Source of the DNA: Lachnospira hominis (ex Liu et al. 2021)
GTDB lineage: Bacteria > Bacillota > Clostridia > Lachnospirales > Lachnospiraceae
Assembly (NCBI RefSeq): GCF_014287955.1
Contig: NZ_JACOPD010000010.1
Location: 53,720 to 117,719, forward strand
DNA length: 64,000 nucleotides
Direction of reading: 5' to 3'
Made by a program: the position numbers and the translations under genes. The first letter of the stretch is position 1, and the number at the start of each line of letters is the position of its first letter. This document shows positions 63,231 to 64,000 of this stretch, piece by piece. The notes under the pieces were generated by a model that did no database searches, had not been told where the DNA came from, and saw only the letters and a list, made by a program, of their open reading frames with translations.

Positions 63231-64000
63231 TGTACAATAAATATTAAATAAGAATGTACAAATGTTATGATATGTGAGTTGCAAGGAGGAACTCATAATG
63301 ATATTAATAAATCAAATCATAACAGATATAAGAATAGAAAGTGTCAATGACCTGTACAAGTTAAAACCATTTTTGGAGGATGGCACATTGAAGATTAATA
63401 AAAGTCAAATAGCTGGAGAATTGGAGGTAGATAGGCGGACTGTTGATAAATATATAAATAGATATACAAAGCCAGAAACAAGAAACTGTGATGACTGTAT
63501 TACACCTTTTTATGACATTATTACAGAGTTATTATCAGATAAAAATCAGCAGGTATTCTACTACAGAAAAGTATTATGGCAGTATCTGGTTGATAATCAT
63601 GGCTTTAAAGGTGTTTATTGTAACTTCTGTCATTATCTCAGGAAATATACTGAATTCGATTCATATTTCAGAAAAAGCAGACCATCAAATACCAATAAGG
63701 TTACTGTCAGATATGAAACTCCCATGGGTAAACAGGCTCAGCTTGATTGGAAAGAATCTATTCCGTTTATTCTTTCTTCAGGTGAAATTATAGAAGTGAA
63801 TATTTTTGTCCTGTTGCTTTCATATTCAAGATTCAGAGTATACAGGGTTTCACTTTCTAAAACACAGGATATACTCTTTTCGTTTCTTGATGATGCATTT
63901 GAAACACTTGGTGGCATTCCGGATGAAATAGTTACAGATAACATGAAGACTGTTATGGATGAAGCCAGAACAGAATATTATGCCGGTAAAGTTAATAACA
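63231..64000 (+). mobile_element. IS21-family insertion sequence (left part; runs off window)
   Basis: The left end shows the repeated terminal motif of IS21 elements: TGTACAATAAATATT (63231) and TGTACAAATGTTATG (63255), 24 bp apart. The transposase gene starts 43 nt later. The right end and the istB helper gene are outside the window. Confidence 0.82.
63298..64000 (+). CDS. istA: IS21-family transposase IstA (5' part)
   Basis: 234 codons are visible, open at the right edge. ATG 63298 has AAGGAGGA upstream. It has an N-terminal helix-turn-helix (KINKSQIAGELEVDRRTVDKYI, read about 30-52) and a DDE core: KQAQLDWKE (first Asp, about 148-156) and EIVTDNMKT (second Asp, about 211). It cuts and joins the IS ends, normally with IstB ATPase. 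Confidence 0.9.
   Translation, partial: MILINQIITDIRIESVNDLYKLKPFLEDGTLKINKSQIAGELEVDRRTVDKYINRYTKPETRNCDDCITPFYDIITELLSDKNQQVFYYRKVLWQYLVDNHGFKGVYCNFCHYLRKYTEFDSYFRKSRPSNTNKVTVRYETPMGKQAQLDWKESIPFILSSGEIIEVNIFVLLLSYSRFRVYRVSLSKTQDILFSFLDDAFETLGGIPDEIVTDNMKTVMDEARTEYYAGKVNN

Noticed and set aside
1..64000. CRISPR array
   Set aside because: I saw no regularly spaced direct repeats of 25-40 bp. The only close direct repeats are the IS21 end motifs and small tandem duplications.

Overview
This is about 64 kb from a low-GC, Gram-positive gut-type anaerobe, most likely a flagellated member of the Lachnospiraceae (Clostridia). The evidence is the large Bacillus/Clostridium-type SRP RNA next to dnaX, the dnaX-ybaB-recR order, a flagellin/FliS pair with a sigma-28 promoter, several families that I know mainly from Lachnospiraceae (DUF5716/DUF6063, DUF5685, DUF6240-like), and Tn4451/IS21-type mobile DNA. 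The exact species cannot be settled by eye.

Positions 1-42.6 kb are mostly chromosomal backbone. On the minus strand, dnaX, ybaB and recR run directly into a Wadjet-type (JetABC) SMC-like defence operon that leaves the window at the left edge. Next come SRP RNA, tadA, acetyltransferases, an Rpn-type nuclease, rsmA, tatD, metG, a DUF885 lipoprotein, a J-domain protein, tRNA-Lys, an AI-2E family transporter, trmB and a D,D-carboxypeptidase. A flagellar block follows (fliS, flagellin, a 1014-aa FliK-like protein), then glgB, an orphan mraY-like gene, a DEDD exonuclease, a cation exchanger behind a yybP-ykoY (Mn2+) riboswitch, and a chemoreceptor. The block ends with a TIR-domain gene cut off by a short IS3-like inverted-repeat element, a D-2-hydroxyacid dehydrogenase, a HAD phosphatase and a MATE exporter preceded by a roughly 340-nt structured leader.

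Positions 43-51.4 kb are an accessory and defence island. It holds a Shedu-like nuclease gene with two uncharacterised companions, a small gene with an A-run frameshift, and the 3' part of a tyrosine integrase. It also holds a complete restriction-modification operon (XRE controller, two tandem m5C methyltransferases, restriction endonuclease) and wreckage of a conjugative element (relaxase and topB fragments).

Positions 51.4-63.2 kb are a higher-GC mobilizable transposon of the Tn4451 type: tnpW, toprim/AAA ATPase, MOBQ-type mobA, an RSF1010-like oriT, DUF3847, an ECF sigma/anti-sigma pair, tnpV, and a tnpX-like serine recombinase. It carries an AT-rich cargo: a DUF2185 protein, a RhuM fragment, a TetR regulator, an old-yellow-enzyme reductase of the BaiCD/BilR general type, and a flavodoxin-like protein. 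The recombinase has lost its catalytic N-terminus where an IS21-family element (63231 to the right edge) adjoins it, so this copy is probably immobile by itself.

The most interesting items are the Wadjet operon fused to the recombination-repair operon, the possible multi-gene Shedu-like cassette, the tRNA-like leader before the MATE gene, the Rpn tail/hairpin duplicate, and the flavin-reductase cargo cassette.
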